From Stomorhina lunata (lineage: Eukaryota; Arthropoda; Insecta; Diptera; Rhiniidae): a stretch of 64,000 nt of DNA. The number at the start of each line of letters is the position of its first letter. Position 1 is the first letter of the stretch. Under the pieces are notes generated by a model. The model worked only from the letters and a program-made list of their open reading frames with translations. It had not been told where the DNA came from and ran no database searches. The stretch lies in the NCBI GenBank assembly GCA_933228675.1, contig OW121740.1, forward strand, positions 125,625,630 through 125,689,629. Direction: 5' to 3'. The translations under genes and the position numbers were made by a program. This document shows positions 11,401 to 22,376 of the stretch, one piece after another.

Positions 11401-11695
11401 TCGCATAAGAAATGAAGATCTACTTAATGTGACAAACCAAATCCCTGCTACTACAGAAGTATATCAACGGAAATGGCGGTGGATAGGACACACACTTCGA
11501 AGGTCAAATACCAACGTTGCTCGACAAGTGCTTCGTTGGAATTCACAAGAAAGCGGCCGCCGTTTTTATGCGGACTTACAAACAGCAAACTATTCATGGA
11601 ATGATGTATGCCTAACATCTAGCAATAGAGTTCGATATAAAAAGATGGTTGAGGCCCTATGCTCCACTGGGAGTCAAGGATAAAAATCACATTTA
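8446..11695 (+). pseudogene. Decayed APE-type non-LTR retrotransposon (LINE), main copy
   Basis: Endonuclease and reverse transcriptase of a LINE. The EEP endonuclease begins near 8472 (LKFATWNVRSLYETGKLEQ), with VREARW, DDFNAKVG (8900), NQIDHILI (9107) and DINSDHHLV (9178). The reverse transcriptase (about 9890-10790) shows NKAPGNDNISAEML, PKKGDPKDCNNYRGITLLP, ENQFGF, AFIDFMKAFDSVNR, TGVRQGCI and LEYADDVCLLS, so the YADD catalytic motif is intact. The C-terminal part at 11429-11683 contains RKWRWIGHTLRR. Breaks: a frameshift near 8787, TAA at 9209, a frameshift near 9793, a deletion after 10790 and a 362-bp tandem duplication (10718-11445). The 3' end reads GAGGCCCTATGCTCCACTGG, the family's conserved tail. 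Proteins of this kind are often annotated as craniofacial development protein 2-like; the clade is not settled by eye. Confidence 0.93.
10718..11445 (+). repeat. Perfect 362-bp tandem duplication inside the LINE
   Basis: The segment beginning TCCCAGGACAAATATGCCCC at 10718 is repeated from 11080 with a 362-base period. I found no difference between copies by eye, although the surrounding LINE is clearly decayed. The length is not a multiple of three. Confidence 0.9.
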
Positions 11696-13444
11696 CTAAG
11701 ATTTTATGGAAAAAGTTCTTGTGCATCCTTTCAGATTCCATAGGATATTTTTTACAAATACATAGATATGGGAATATTTTGCCTTATAATTGACTATTTC
11801 ACGCATGTTTGACTTTTAGTAAAAGAACAAAGGACAGATACGCAGACATTGGTAAATGGATACTATAATTAAATTGATACACTTTTTCAAAATAAATTTC
11901 TTTTTATTTAACAACGAACAACTTTAAATCCAGTTTTCAATGGCTTTCAAATGTTTGTAAATTTTCAAAATGTACAAACTCTATTTTATGGTTTTTCAAT
12001 TACGAAGATTCTATTATCAAACGAAAGCAACGAAAGGGTTTGTTACCACAAATACAAATATTTCCAAAATCCATAAGGATGGAAATTGTTTTATATGCTT
12101 ATTAAAACTCAAGAATATTTCACAGTGATTTATGTTGAAAAAGAGTTTTCCTAAATTTATGGTTGTCAGGTAGAAAGTATTCGAAATAATTATAACAATT
12201 CAGCAATTTTGATTTTAATTAGTTAAGGAAAATGCGATGTTTCCCTGGGAAATAAACTTATAAATTTAAAAGGATTCCCTTTTCCTGGATTTTGAGCAGT
12301 TGGGGGAGAAGTAGTAAATTAACTTAAGTTGGGTTTATCTAAAGTGTTCATTTTGTATTTAAAACCAAGAACAAAATGTTCAAATAAAAAACTCCATTAT
12401 CTTAAACTTTATAACGTTAATAATTTAATAAGATAAGCAGACGTTCTCTAAAAGGATATTCCAGTCAAAATCTTAACTCCTTACTCTTTGTTTTTTTTAA
12501 AATTGTTTATTAAAATATATACAATTTTACACCCTTTGGCTATAAATTGTATTGAAATTGTCCATTTCTTGTTGTACGAAAGGAGTACTTTCATTCTTTT
12601 GCAGAAAAATCTCAATTTCTTTATTATCCTTTTTTTGAGCATGTTTTTCTTTTATTTGGCTTAAAGTTTTTACATTAACACTTTTGTATTTTAAAGAAAC
12701 ATACTTATATATACATTGTAGATAGATTAAAACCAAATTGCCGGAATTTTTGACTTCAATACAAAGAATCTCCAAAAACATTCCTGAAAATGTTTCCATT
12801 GTTAATTTTCGTATACCCAAAAAAAAAAAAATGCATTGGATATTCATTTCTTTTATTCCTGCTCTTTTGAAAATTTCAAATTGAAAATGTGTAAATTTTT
12901 CTTTAGGACCTCGAATGTTTTTCAAAAGATTACATTTTCAATTTATGGTATGTGAGAGTTCATTTTATTTTATAATTATCTAGAGTCAGTCGCTTTTGGT
13001 AATTAAATCCATTGTGTAATTAAAGAAATTTATTAGAATATTTTAATTAACATTCTCCTTCTTTTTTTAAATCCTTTTTTCAAAATATTTTTAGTTTCCC
13101 TTAAGCAGATGTTTATAAAAAATTACTTAAGAGAAGGATAATACATAAATTGGAATTAGCAAGAGGTTTAATTTTTATCTGGATACATTTAAGGTCCTCA
13201 AAAGATTGAAGTGGAAATTTTCGCCAAAAAATACTGCTCAACAGAACAAATTATTTTGAAGTCTAACTATTTAATTTTAATCAGAGACCGAATATTGTTT
13301 TATTTTTTAAATCAATCAAGTATAAATATCATTGCCGATGATAATTTATTTTCATTTCCATCGATGAATAAAAATATCTTGAACGATAAATATCCGAACA
13401 GAAAAATATTTTATTGATTGTTTCATGATAAAAGAAATTAGTAA
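11696..13444. other. Unassigned A+T-rich DNA
   Basis: No gene or repeat structure is recognised. The longest open frame (132 codons, 12527-12925 minus) is Lys/Ile/Phe-rich with no domain I can identify and no supporting context, so it is not called as a gene. Confidence 0.4.
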
Positions 13445-14511
13445 GGTATAACCGTTCTCTCTTTTGTCAGCCATATTAACTTTCTGACGTTTGATCGAAT
13501 TATTATTTTCTTTTCTCAAATTATGCTACCATACTACTTTTGAAAATCCCAGTTTCTGTTTGCTATTATACTATAAACACAATCACGACTGCAGGCTACG
13601 GGCTACAACCTGTTAAAATTAGAATAGATTCATTCAAATAGAGATAATTTTTTTAAGCGTCGACATAGCCACACGACTACCGACTACGGTTGTAGATGTA
13701 GACAAAAAATATATATACATTTTATATATAATATAAATATGTATATTTATATAACTCTAACTCAATAAAAGTAAAATTTTACCCTGTCATAACTAACACG
13801 CTACATATGCTAGAGCTAAGTAGTTTATGTTATATAAAAGTCCAGTATATCCTGTATAAAATTCATTATATAAAAGACCATACTTATGTATATATTATTT
13901 TAAGATATGCTAATTTTTATAACCAAAGTCGGTTGTAAAAATAAGTTTTGAGTATATGAGCTCTTAATCTTTATAAATCGGAAGAATGTATATCATTTGA
14001 ATGATACTTTCAGTAGCTTTTGTTTGATATACCAGTTTATATCGCATATAAACTTCTAAAGTTATGCCGTATAATTTTTAAAAATTAAAAAGCCCATAAT
14101 TCTCATACTATAAAAGATCACACCATAATCTATCTATAAGAACATATTTGTAGATATGTTTTTAAAATAAAATTTTGGTGAAAATACAATTTTCAATCCC
14201 AAAAAGAAGCTGAAGAAACTGTAACATAAATTATAAAAAAATATGTTACACAAAAATACTTTAAATATATTATGATAAAATTGAATTGTCTCAAGTCTTC
14301 TTTTCCTTGTGCAGCATCCGCTAAACTTTATAAAATAAGTTTTAACGAAATGTTTACAACACATTACACATTATACGTTCAAAATTTCCTAATAATAATA
14401 TTCCCATTTCTCACATGTGGCAACGACTTTTATAATTGTTTACAAAAAACATATTTCAAATATTTCGCATTTACTTCAAATTTTTTTTTTGTAAGAGAGA
14501 ACGGTTATACC
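13445..14511. mobile_element. Putative element bounded by 19-bp inverted repeats
   Basis: GGTATAACCGTTCTCTCTT at 13445-13463 recurs exactly as its reverse complement at 14493-14511, giving a 1067-bp unit. I cannot see a convincing target duplication (flanks AGTAA and CATAG). The interior is A+T-rich with no coding potential beyond short low-complexity frames. Perfect 19-bp inverted repeats 1 kb apart suggest a non-autonomous transposon; an ancient local inversion is possible. Confidence 0.5.
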
Positions 14512-15372
14512 CATAGAAGAATATATAGAAGGTCGTCAGCTGATCCACTAAAATTTAGTATTCTACTAAATCACACGTACACGAAATGAAAGCTTTTTTG
14601 ACAAACAGAAAAGCTTTTTGTACTCAAAATTTTGTTTGAAAAATTACGCGTTATTTTGAATGAAACGCACTGTTCTAAATTGCACACATAAAATGTTATT
14701 TTTTTTTTAAATATTTTAACATTATTTTGATGTCGAAACACTTTTTATTTTTTACAAACTGAAAATTTTTTATTTTGTTTTCTTTCGACATTCTTTTTTT
14801 TGTTTTTGCTTAATTTGTATTGAACAAGTAAGGCTGCAATTTTTGGTATTAAAAAAAATAATGAAATTTAGAATAAAAAATTGTTTATAGATTTTAATTA
14901 TCCTAAAATCAAGTAAAACTCATTCTATACCTTAAAATATGGATTTCTCAAGAAAATTTCTTAAAATTACGGAGAAAATCTTGAAGAAAATTTTCGTCCC
15001 ATCATATCATACTTTTTTGTGCAACTGTTTGTATTCATTAAGAAAAGTAAAAGCTCTTTTTAGGCTTACCAATACACTATTACTGATCCGTACTATTGAC
15101 AGGTCCCAGGTGTACTTTGACGTTTCGTTGACTTTCTAGGTATTTATTTATTCTATGGTTATACCTTACAATTTTTTTGCCATGGATTGTTTTATTTTTG
15201 AACTTCTGTTTTGACTTTGAAAAATAAAATAAAATAAAAGTTAAACCTAATAGTCCTAATGGAACTATTGGTGGTTTATTTGACTCGCAAAACCATTTCA
15301 ACATATAATTTGCAACAATAATTGAATTTATTGTTATTTAAACGTCCTAAAGACTTTTTATACCAGGACAAA
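14512..15372. other. Unassigned A+T-rich DNA
   Basis: Nothing recognised. Short open frames here (66-105 residues) are low complexity. Confidence 0.4.
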
Positions 15373-15415
15373 TCTTCTTCTTCTGTCATTCTTGGCTCCC
15401 AGTGGAGCATAGGGA
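15373..15415 (-). mobile_element. LINE 3' tail fragment
   Basis: On the minus strand this reads CCCTATGCTCCACTGGGAGC, then a variant of the tail ending ACAGAAGAAGAA. It is the same 3' terminus as in the LINE at 8.4-11.7 kb and the copies at 38.2, 53.7 and 62.9 kb. Only about 40 bases of the element are present. Confidence 0.75.
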
Positions 15416-15429
15416 ATGGAAGGATGCAT

Positions 15430-15800
15430 AATTGCCTGACGTCTCTAGCTACCAGGTAAGAACTGTATCCAATTCCCAATCTAACCTTTTCGTGGTACAT
15501 CCTGGAAACCTTAGCAACCTAGTTTTAGATGCGGTAAACAACCAGTGTGGGATTCTAGGTCAGGGCTAATATAAAAGGGAGCTATCTAAGAACCATTCCA
15601 ACGTATATGGTCTAAGGGTCTAAGATAATTGTACTTCGTAAAGTACGAAAATGCAGCGTCTGTTCAACATGTTAGTTGCGGCTGCAAGCGGGCCTCAGTC
15701 TCGGATCGAGCGGCTCGCTATACAAACGTGCCTTGTGTCTTTGGAACCATCACCCACCGACCTAGCACTCACGATGTTTTAAGCATGGAAAGAAACAATA
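15430..15800 (+). repeat. Repeat X, copy 1
   Basis: The sequence matches 51.79-52.74 kb: both share CGTGGTACATCCTGG, GGTCTAAGGGTCT, GATAATTGTACTT and CGTCTGTTCAACATGTTAG (here 15657-15675). Both also translate to a short similar stretch (SVQHVS, then CVFGTI). Both lie beside fragments of the same LINE family, so this could be the LINE 5' region or an independent element. Identity unresolved. Confidence 0.6.
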
Positions 15801-16185
15801 TTACAGAATATATTACAGAATATATGCGAGGAATCCCCCTGCTACGGCAGTTGGCGCAAGGATTTTGGAGTTTCCTAAACTATGCAAGAACATTATGATG
15901 AATGAAACCAGGACAAATATAGAAATAACATTTGAATATTTTCTACCAAATTTTCTTTTTATCGGATGAAAAAAGATGAAAATAATTTTGAACTGATAAA
16001 TATCCCAAACGATTTTTTTATTTTTTATTTTCATCGGATTGAAAAACGATACAAAATTTTTTGAACAATTAAAAATCTTTAGGGTTATTTATTATTTTTT
16101 AAACTTCAATGATTGTTTTTGTATGGATTAAAATATGAAAATATTGTTTTAAAAGTATTAATACTCGGTCTCTGATTTTAATATA
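15801..16185. other. Unassigned A+T-rich DNA
   Basis: Nothing recognised. The stretch includes a short direct repeat ACAGAATATATTACAGAATA near 15803. Confidence 0.35.
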
Positions 16186-17560
16186 CAAGGTGGCGCAAAA
16201 ATAACCTTCCGATGTTTTTTGGCTATAATTTAAAAAAAAAATGAAAGACTTTGATTCTTTTTGTGGATTATTTTGATTTGGTCTTTTAATTTTTTGTACA
16301 TCAAGTCGAGAATATGATGTCATGTAAATGGCCACCCCACAGTTGATTGTCATTTGAGCCCTTTTTATGGCATTTTCCATCACTTTGGCCAAAACTTCCG
16401 GCGATAGGTCCTCACATTCTTAACGGATATTGTCTTTAAGAGCTGCAAGAGTCTGAGGCTTGTTGACATAAACCAGCGACTTCAAAAAGCCGCACAAAAA
16501 GAAGTCTGCAGCGGTAAAATCAGGCGATCTTGCTGACCAGTGCAAATCGCCAAAACGGGAGATTAGGCGCCCGGGAAATGCATCCTTCATTATATCGGTT
16601 GTGTCACGTGCAGTGTGTGCCGTTGCACCGTCCTGTTGGAACCACATGTTTTCCAATCCCAATTCATCAAGTTGCGGTAAAAAGAACTCGTTAATCATTG
16701 CTCTGTAGCGCTCACCATTAACAGTAACCGTTTGGCCAGCGACTTCTTCGAAGAAAAAAGGTCCGATGACTCCTCCAGCGATGACTCCTCCAGCACACTA
16801 TACAGTGACTTTGAGCGGGTGTAATGGCTCTTCGTGGGTTACACGCGGATTTTCAGTGCCCCAGAAGCGCAAATTTTGCTTATTTACGGACCCGCTAAGA
16901 TGGAAATGGGCCTCATCACTCATGATTATTTTTGATGAAAAATCATCTTCCTCTTGGTTTTGATTAAGGATGGCTTGAGCGTATGTTAGACGCGATTGGC
17001 GGTCAGCAGCTAACAGCTAATGCACCGTCTGAACTTTGAGCGGGTGTAATGGCTCTTCGTGGGTTACACGCGGATTTTCAGTGCCCCAGAAGCGTAAATT
17101 TTGCTTATTTACGGACCCGCTAAGATGGAAATGGGCCTCATCACTCATGATTATTTTTGATGAAAAATCATCTTCCTCTTGGTGTTGATTAAGGATGGCT
17201 TGAGCGTATGTTAGACGAGATTGGCGGTCAGCAGCTAACAGCTAATGCACCGTCTGGACTTTGTACGGAAACATCCTCAAATTTTTTACCAAAATTCGCT
17301 GTAAAGACCGTCGACTGATACCCATTTGCGTGGCATGTCGTCTGGTCGATGTCGACGGCGCTTCCATGACATCCTCGGCTACAGCAGCAATATTCTCTGC
17401 AGAACGGGGTCTGCCACGTCTGGCAGCATCTCGTGTTGTGCCAGTCTCTTCGAGGCGAGCGGCTAAACGTCGCAGTGTTTCACGAGTTTCACGATATTCA
17501 CGTTGTGCCAATGTTATTATTATCCTGTGCAAATTTCTTTTGCACCTCAGATTTATTTAG
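16186..17560 (-). pseudogene. Tc1/mariner transposase, DD41D type (mariner 3), broken only by stop codons
   Basis: Mariner-like transposase on the minus strand. The N-terminal DNA-binding part at 17242-17532 includes LAQREYRETRETLRRL, a GRPRSAENIAAV linker and STSTRRHATQMGISRRSL. The first catalytic Asp (MSDEAHFHLSG) occurs twice because of a 225-bp in-frame duplication. AGGVIGPFFFEE follows, with GGVIA repeated (15-bp duplication near 16766-16795), then FQQDGATAHTA (second Asp) and DFTAADFFLCGF (third Asp). There are 41 residues between the second and third Asp. Everything from 17532 down to 16420 stays in one frame; it is interrupted by TAG at 17242-17244 and 17017-17019, TAG at 16798-16800 in the VWC motif and TAA at 16420-16422. 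The 3' terminus GGTGGCGCAAAAATAACC lies next to TA at 16184. The matching 5' terminus is not found, so that end is truncated or decayed. Confidence 0.88.
16811..17260 (-). repeat. 225-bp in-frame tandem duplication inside mariner 3
   Basis: Two adjacent 225-base copies (16811-17035 and 17036-17260) differ at only a few positions, for example GCGCAAATTT versus GCGTAAATTT and AGACGCGATT versus AGACGAGATT. The duplication adds 75 codons and doubles the segment holding the first catalytic Asp. Confidence 0.9.
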
Positions 17561-17832
17561 AGAAATATTCATAAAAAACTACAAAAATTTGCTTTTCTTC
17601 AACCCACTGTGCATCGTTAAATCAACTTAGTGATTCTGAGTAGATCGGTATACTAAAAGGTGTATCTCAGGCCAATATTTCTAATCGTTACAAACCAATA
17701 TTTCTATGCGTTACGAACAACCCAATATACCCTTTCACATATAGTATTAAGGGTGTAAAAACTGAGAATCACATAACATCTAAATAGTTTAAAGTTGCAT
17801 GTTAATATGAACTGATATTAATTTGAGGTCTC
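17561..17832. other. Unassigned A+T-rich DNA
   Basis: No feature recognised; probably contains the decayed 5' end of mariner 3. Confidence 0.3.
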
Positions 17833-18209
17833 TTAAACTTTTGGTTTTACCGTTATGAGATGTTGCTTATAAGCAACATTGAGCGTTGGTAGAATATTTA
17901 AAAATAAAAAAGAATATTTTCATTTCATGTTATTTTAATTGATATCATGTGAAACAAAATTATTTTTTGTCGGTAAAATTTGAACGTTTTTGGTCATTTT
18001 GTTTCCCATTCAAGCTAACGAACAATTTGATCAAGATCGGTAATTAATAATTGTAAAGCTTTTTAGAATGTATCTTCGCAATCAAATGCTCACAAATTTT
18101 AATATCAGTTGATAAAAAAAACAATTAGCAAAAACAATAAAAACTGAAGGAACTGTGACAAAAAATGTACAATGTTGCTTATAAGCAACAAATGACATTA
18201 AAGGGTTAA
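17833..18209. mobile_element. Putative piggyBac-type MITE (TTAA-flanked)
   Basis: The 16-bp perfect palindrome GTTGCTTATAAGCAAC occurs at 17862-17877 and 18174-18189, set symmetrically inside a unit flanked by TTAA (17833-17836 and 18206-18209). The right end in reverse reads TTAACCCTTTAATGTCATTT, the TTAA-CCC form of piggyBac-like elements. The left end (TTAAACTTTTGG) is more diverged. No coding capacity. Confidence 0.5.
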
Positions 18210-19454
18210 GTTCATGTTAAAGAAAGCTTAATATTGTCCTAATGATAACTTTAAAACTATTGTTGTATCGATAACTTTTAATGTTTCATAAATTTCTTAC
18301 AAAAATTCTTTGCAAAATTTGTTCGATAACTTTCATTACAATCTATATCAATATACAATCTATAGCGACTGCAGTCAAAAGAATCTTCAAAATGTAATAA
18401 AAATTACTTTTAATAAATTAAGGTTTCCAACTAAACTTCTTAAAAGCCACTTCAAGCATAAAATTGTCTCTCAAAATATCAACAAAACTGGAAAAAAAAT
18501 TTTTCAATTTCTATTTGTCAAAGTACTTTTAAATGATCTTAAGCGAATAATTAGTAGTCAACAATCGAAATAATTCCTAAGATATAAACGAGACGAAGAA
18601 AAAGTAAGTAAAGTTAATCCAGAGCTTCAATATGTTTGATGTCAACATTAAAATTTCAAATTAAATAAAAAAAAATTAAATGTCAAATTTAGACCTTTGA
18701 AGCAAATTCTATTAAAAAACAACAAAATTTGCGTCAAAAGTAAATATTGGCGAGTAAAAGTCCTTTTTAAAAACAAAATTATTTAAAGAAGGAAAAACAC
18801 TATTTAACTTCGGTGGCTAAATACCCAAACCATAATAAAATAAGAAAATCAAATAATTCTCGAAAACTTTTTTTAAAGGAAAATTTTGAAAAAAGGGAAA
18901 AATTACCCCAAATGAAAATAAAGAAAAAAAAAACAAATTAGAAAAACTCTAGAGACCTGTAAAGAACAAAGATGTCAGGGAAACAAAAGAATATAAATTT
19001 AAAGGAAAAAAAATACTTGAAACGTAAATTAAAACACACAATAATTACACATTTAATTGAAGAAAATCTTCAGGCTATGAAAATATGCAAACGAAATACC
19101 AAAGTTCCCCCTACCCCAAGCACTTTCGGCCTTTTCTGTTATTTCTTTGTAATTTTTTAGTAGCTAATTTACACTAGGACATTGTTCTCCAGATTAAATA
19201 TGCAAGTTATTTCTTTTATTCTTACTTTTTTTGTTAAGAATTTAAAAATATGCTAATTTCATAATCTATGCCTCATAAAATATGCAAGAGCTCAAAATCT
19301 AATGTTCATTTCTTTTCTTTCTTTTTTTTCTATATTATAGCTCCAGATAAAGGAAATAATGGATATTTACGTGTTTTGTTCAAGAAAAAGAGCTTTTCAA
19401 TGGTAAGTGAAACTTAAGAAAATATTTAGATTTTTTTTTGTTAGAATATAATAT
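18210..19454. other. Unassigned A+T-rich DNA
   Basis: Nothing recognised; A-rich and T-rich runs with short low-complexity frames. Confidence 0.4.
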
Positions 19455-20766
19455 CCCAGTAAAACTTTTCATTACCAAATAATGAGTTAAACAGTTAAAC
19501 TATTGAACACGAACTACTTACTCATTCGCTGTTTAAGTCATTACATTAACATGGGGATGTCATTAGAGGCAAGTACTTACCAATTTCAGAAAAGTAATGA
19601 CTTGGGTAAGCAATTTGAAAGCAACAACAACAACAACAGCAACAACTTTTTTGTTGTTGTTTTATTAAAAACATATATTTTTAAACGAAATACAAAATTT
19701 TTTTTATGATCCCATGGGGGCTCGAACCCAGACCCTCCGACTGCTAGGCAGAGACTCTTCCACTGATCTACTTCATATGTTGAAAACTTAGCAGCTTATA
19801 ATTAATATAAACAATTTTTATTTTTAGATCCAAAATCATGTGAAAATAACTTTGTTTTTCCCTGCTTTTTTTTGCTTTGTTGTAATTTTTGGAAAAATAT
19901 TTTTATACGATTTTTTTGTAATTATTTTAAACCTTTTTTAAAATTATTTTAAAACTTAAACAATTTAAATCTTCTTTTTTGTATAAGTTTTTACATAAGA
20001 TTGACTCTTACTTACTTAAATGTTACAACCTGTTAAGGTCAAAGTCCGAGCATATTTTAGAATTCCATGGATTTCGATCTTATGCGAATATTCTAAAATT
20101 TTATAGGCCAAGCCTTGAAAAATGTTCCTCTACTTGGTCTTTCTATCGAAGTTTCGGACATCCTCCTCTAATATTAGGTAGTGGGACATTTCAATTCTAA
20201 TTTTATCCTCTTCATTGTATTTTTTTTTCAAGAGAGGGTTACTAGCCCGTAATCCTAACCCATTTTTATCGATCTTATAGGACAACTCTCGGAACATGTT
20301 AACTCACAATATTAATGGGTGTTAAACTAGCTCCCCGGGTGATACCATGAGGAGGTGTGTGTCCACAGTTGAGATGAAGGATAACCCAGATAAGTTGGGC
20401 TTACCAAGTTAAGACCAATTAGAATCGTGTTTGGTATTCAACATCCCCTAAATACATAATCAAAATTGACTCATAATGGTATTTTTTCATTAACGTGAGT
20501 TAGTTTTATAATTTTTTTTTTACAGAAGATAATATTGAAGTTCTTAAAATTCAAAAATCATTAAAAAAGACTCTTTTAATAAAAAAAAAACTAAAAAAAA
20601 TTGTTGCCCTTGGTGGGATTTGAACCGGGGCCATTCAGTTTAAAGTACCATCTTAATTACAAATAAGTACTTCTGTAATAACTTATTATTTATTCGGATG
20701 GTATGTTGTAGTCGTTACAAGGTAACCAGTTATCAGAGTACTTGCCATTACCAAAGTTTTGCTGGG
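19455..20766 (+). mobile_element. CCCAG element, copy A (1312 bp)
   Basis: Termini are inverted: CCCAGTAAAACTTTTC at the left and, in reverse, CCCAGCAAAACTTTGG at the right. Flanks show an imperfect direct repeat (ATAATAT and ATAATAC). Two further near-full copies lie at 59.08-60.68 kb (minus) and 60.81-62.08 kb (plus). The interior has a 68-codon open frame (19503-19709, MNTNYLLIRCLSHYINMGMS onward) preserved in all three copies, a CAA/CAG microsatellite of varying length and a tRNA-like module in antisense. A box B-like GGTTCAAATCC occurs in antisense at about 20610-20630. The superfamily is not assignable by eye. Confidence 0.8.
19706..19774 (-). other. tRNA-like module in CCCAG element copy A
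   Basis: On the minus strand it reads GAAGTAGATCAGTGGAAGAG (A box region), TCTGCCTAGCAGTCGGAGGG (anticodon arm; loop CTAGCAG would place AGC as anticodon) and GGGTTCGAGCCCCC (B box and T arm). No acceptor stem closes properly and it repeats inside each copy of the element, so it is a tRNA-derived module, not a functional tRNA gene. Confidence 0.65.
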
Positions 20767-21069
20767 ATAATACACCTTTTTTTTATTAAGGATATTAGTG
20801 TCCTTTGTCTCGGTCCATTTATTAGATTTGTTTCAATTTGTTGCTTTCGTTTATTATTTTAATAGCATCTGTTTAATCTTGTTATGAGTGGTAGGTAATA
20901 AACTTATATCCTATCTCAGCGTAAAAAGGTATTATTAAAGTGCAGGACAATTTGCCTTGGCACAAAGATGACACTAAAGATTTAAGAACTTTTTTCCTAA
21001 CAGTCACAAATCTTTTTGTATTTTTTAAAAGTGATATTTTAACTCGAAAAAAAGATATTCTTGCTGTTC
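20767..21069. other. Unassigned A+T-rich DNA
   Basis: Nothing recognised. Confidence 0.35.
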
Positions 21070-22015
21070 TATATAAACCACTATAATTTTTACCCTTCAC
21101 CATCATAGCTGGAAAGGGTATTATAAGTTTGTGCTGATGTATACCAAAAGGCTTAGAATCACTTTCTGAGTCGATTATGCGATGTCAGTCCGTCAGTCCG
21201 TCTGTAAACCATGTAATCAAAGTACAGGTCGCAATTCTAAAGGTAATTTGATGAAATTTTGCATAATTTTTTTGATAGTGGGACCATGGCTATTGAAATT
21301 CGTCAAAATCGGTCCATTATTTATGGTACCTTCCAAAGGTCCCACTTCCCGGAATTGATATATTGTCCACAAATATAAATATTTTTTCATGAAATTTAAA
21401 AAAATACTGCTTATATAAACTTAAATACTTGTACCAAATTTCGTTGAAATCTTTTCTGTCAAAACGCACTAAATTTGACAAAAATCACTAAAACGCTCGT
21501 AAATTTGAAGATAATGAGAATTTTTAGTTTATTTTTTGCATACATAATTTTTGTAAAAACTCTAATTAATCTGCAAAATTTCGTTGAAATCGGTCCACAT
21601 TGGACCCAAGCTCTCATATAAGTCTAAATGACGGAAACAGCTTAACCCCTTGACTTATTTACACGAGTCTGACTCGTGGTACAATTTCTGTGCCTAACAT
21701 GATTATCACGAGTCCGACTCGTGGTACTATTTATGTGCCTAACATGATTATCACTAGTCATACTCGTTTTGCGACTGTTCTTAAGCATCAAAACCGGTTT
21801 GTTTAGTGCAACTTGTGTGCGAACAGTTGAAAGCGAACTTCGTTGCGCAGATTGATACGTTAAGGGGTTAAGTATATAAGTTTTGAGAAAATGTTTGTAT
21901 GATGGCAAAATTTAGCAAATATTTGTCTTTATGCAGGAAAAAGATCAACTTTGACCTTAGTGGTGAAGGGTATCGTATGGTCGGGCTTGACCGACTATAG
22001 CATTTCTTACTTGTT
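21070..22015. repeat. Long interspersed repeat with TACCCTTCACCA inverted ends
   Basis: TACCCTTCACCA near 21090 faces its reverse complement TGGTGAAGGGTA near 21961. The interior has balanced-composition text such as GTCAGTCCGTCAGTCCGTC and GATGAAATTTTGC, and the right end runs through GACCGACTATAGCATTTCTT into a T tract. Such sequences resemble interspersed repeats common in fly introns and intergenic DNA, but I cannot name the family. A TTAA-flanked MITE is nested at 21646-21867. Confidence 0.55.
21646..21867. mobile_element. piggyBac-type MITE (222 bp)
   Basis: Flanked on both sides by TTAA (21642-21645 and 21868-21871). Ends are CCCCTTGAC and, in reverse, CCCCTTAAC. TTAA duplication with CCC-starting inverted ends is characteristic of piggyBac-like elements. 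Inside are palindromes ACGAGTCTGACTCGT and ACGAGTCCGACTCGT within two partial direct repeats. No transposase. Confidence 0.82.
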
Positions 22016-22376
22016 TTTTTCCTTTAAATTTAATTTTTTTTTTTTTTTTTTAAATTCATAAAAAATTATGATAAAAATATACAATTTTAACTACATGGTC
22101 ACAAAGCTGTGAATGTTTCAAATAAAACAAACCTCATTCACTTCATTTTTTAAAATTTTTCATATGAAAAATGTTCGCTGATTTTCACTTTATTTTCTAA
22201 ATATAACTTTATATAAAACCAACATTTAATTATGTATTTTCACGAAATAAGGCTTCGGTTATTTATAATATTAACTGTTTTAAGAAAGTGAAATAAAAAT
22301 GGTAAGTTTTTAAAATATTCAAATTTTTTATGAATTTTTAAAAATAAAATTTTTTCGATTTTGCAAAAACAAAAAA
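22016..22376. other. Unassigned A+T-rich DNA
   Basis: Poly-T and A+T-rich sequence leading into the minisatellite; nothing recognised. Confidence 0.35.

Noticed and set aside
12527..12925. 132-codon minus-strand open frame
   Set aside because: No recognisable domain, biased composition, no neighbours or conservation to support it; expected by chance in A+T-rich DNA of this length.
19706..19774. Possible tRNA-Ala gene
   Set aside because: A and B box regions are present but stems do not close and the block is part of a 1.3-kb repeat found three times, so it is a tRNA-derived module.
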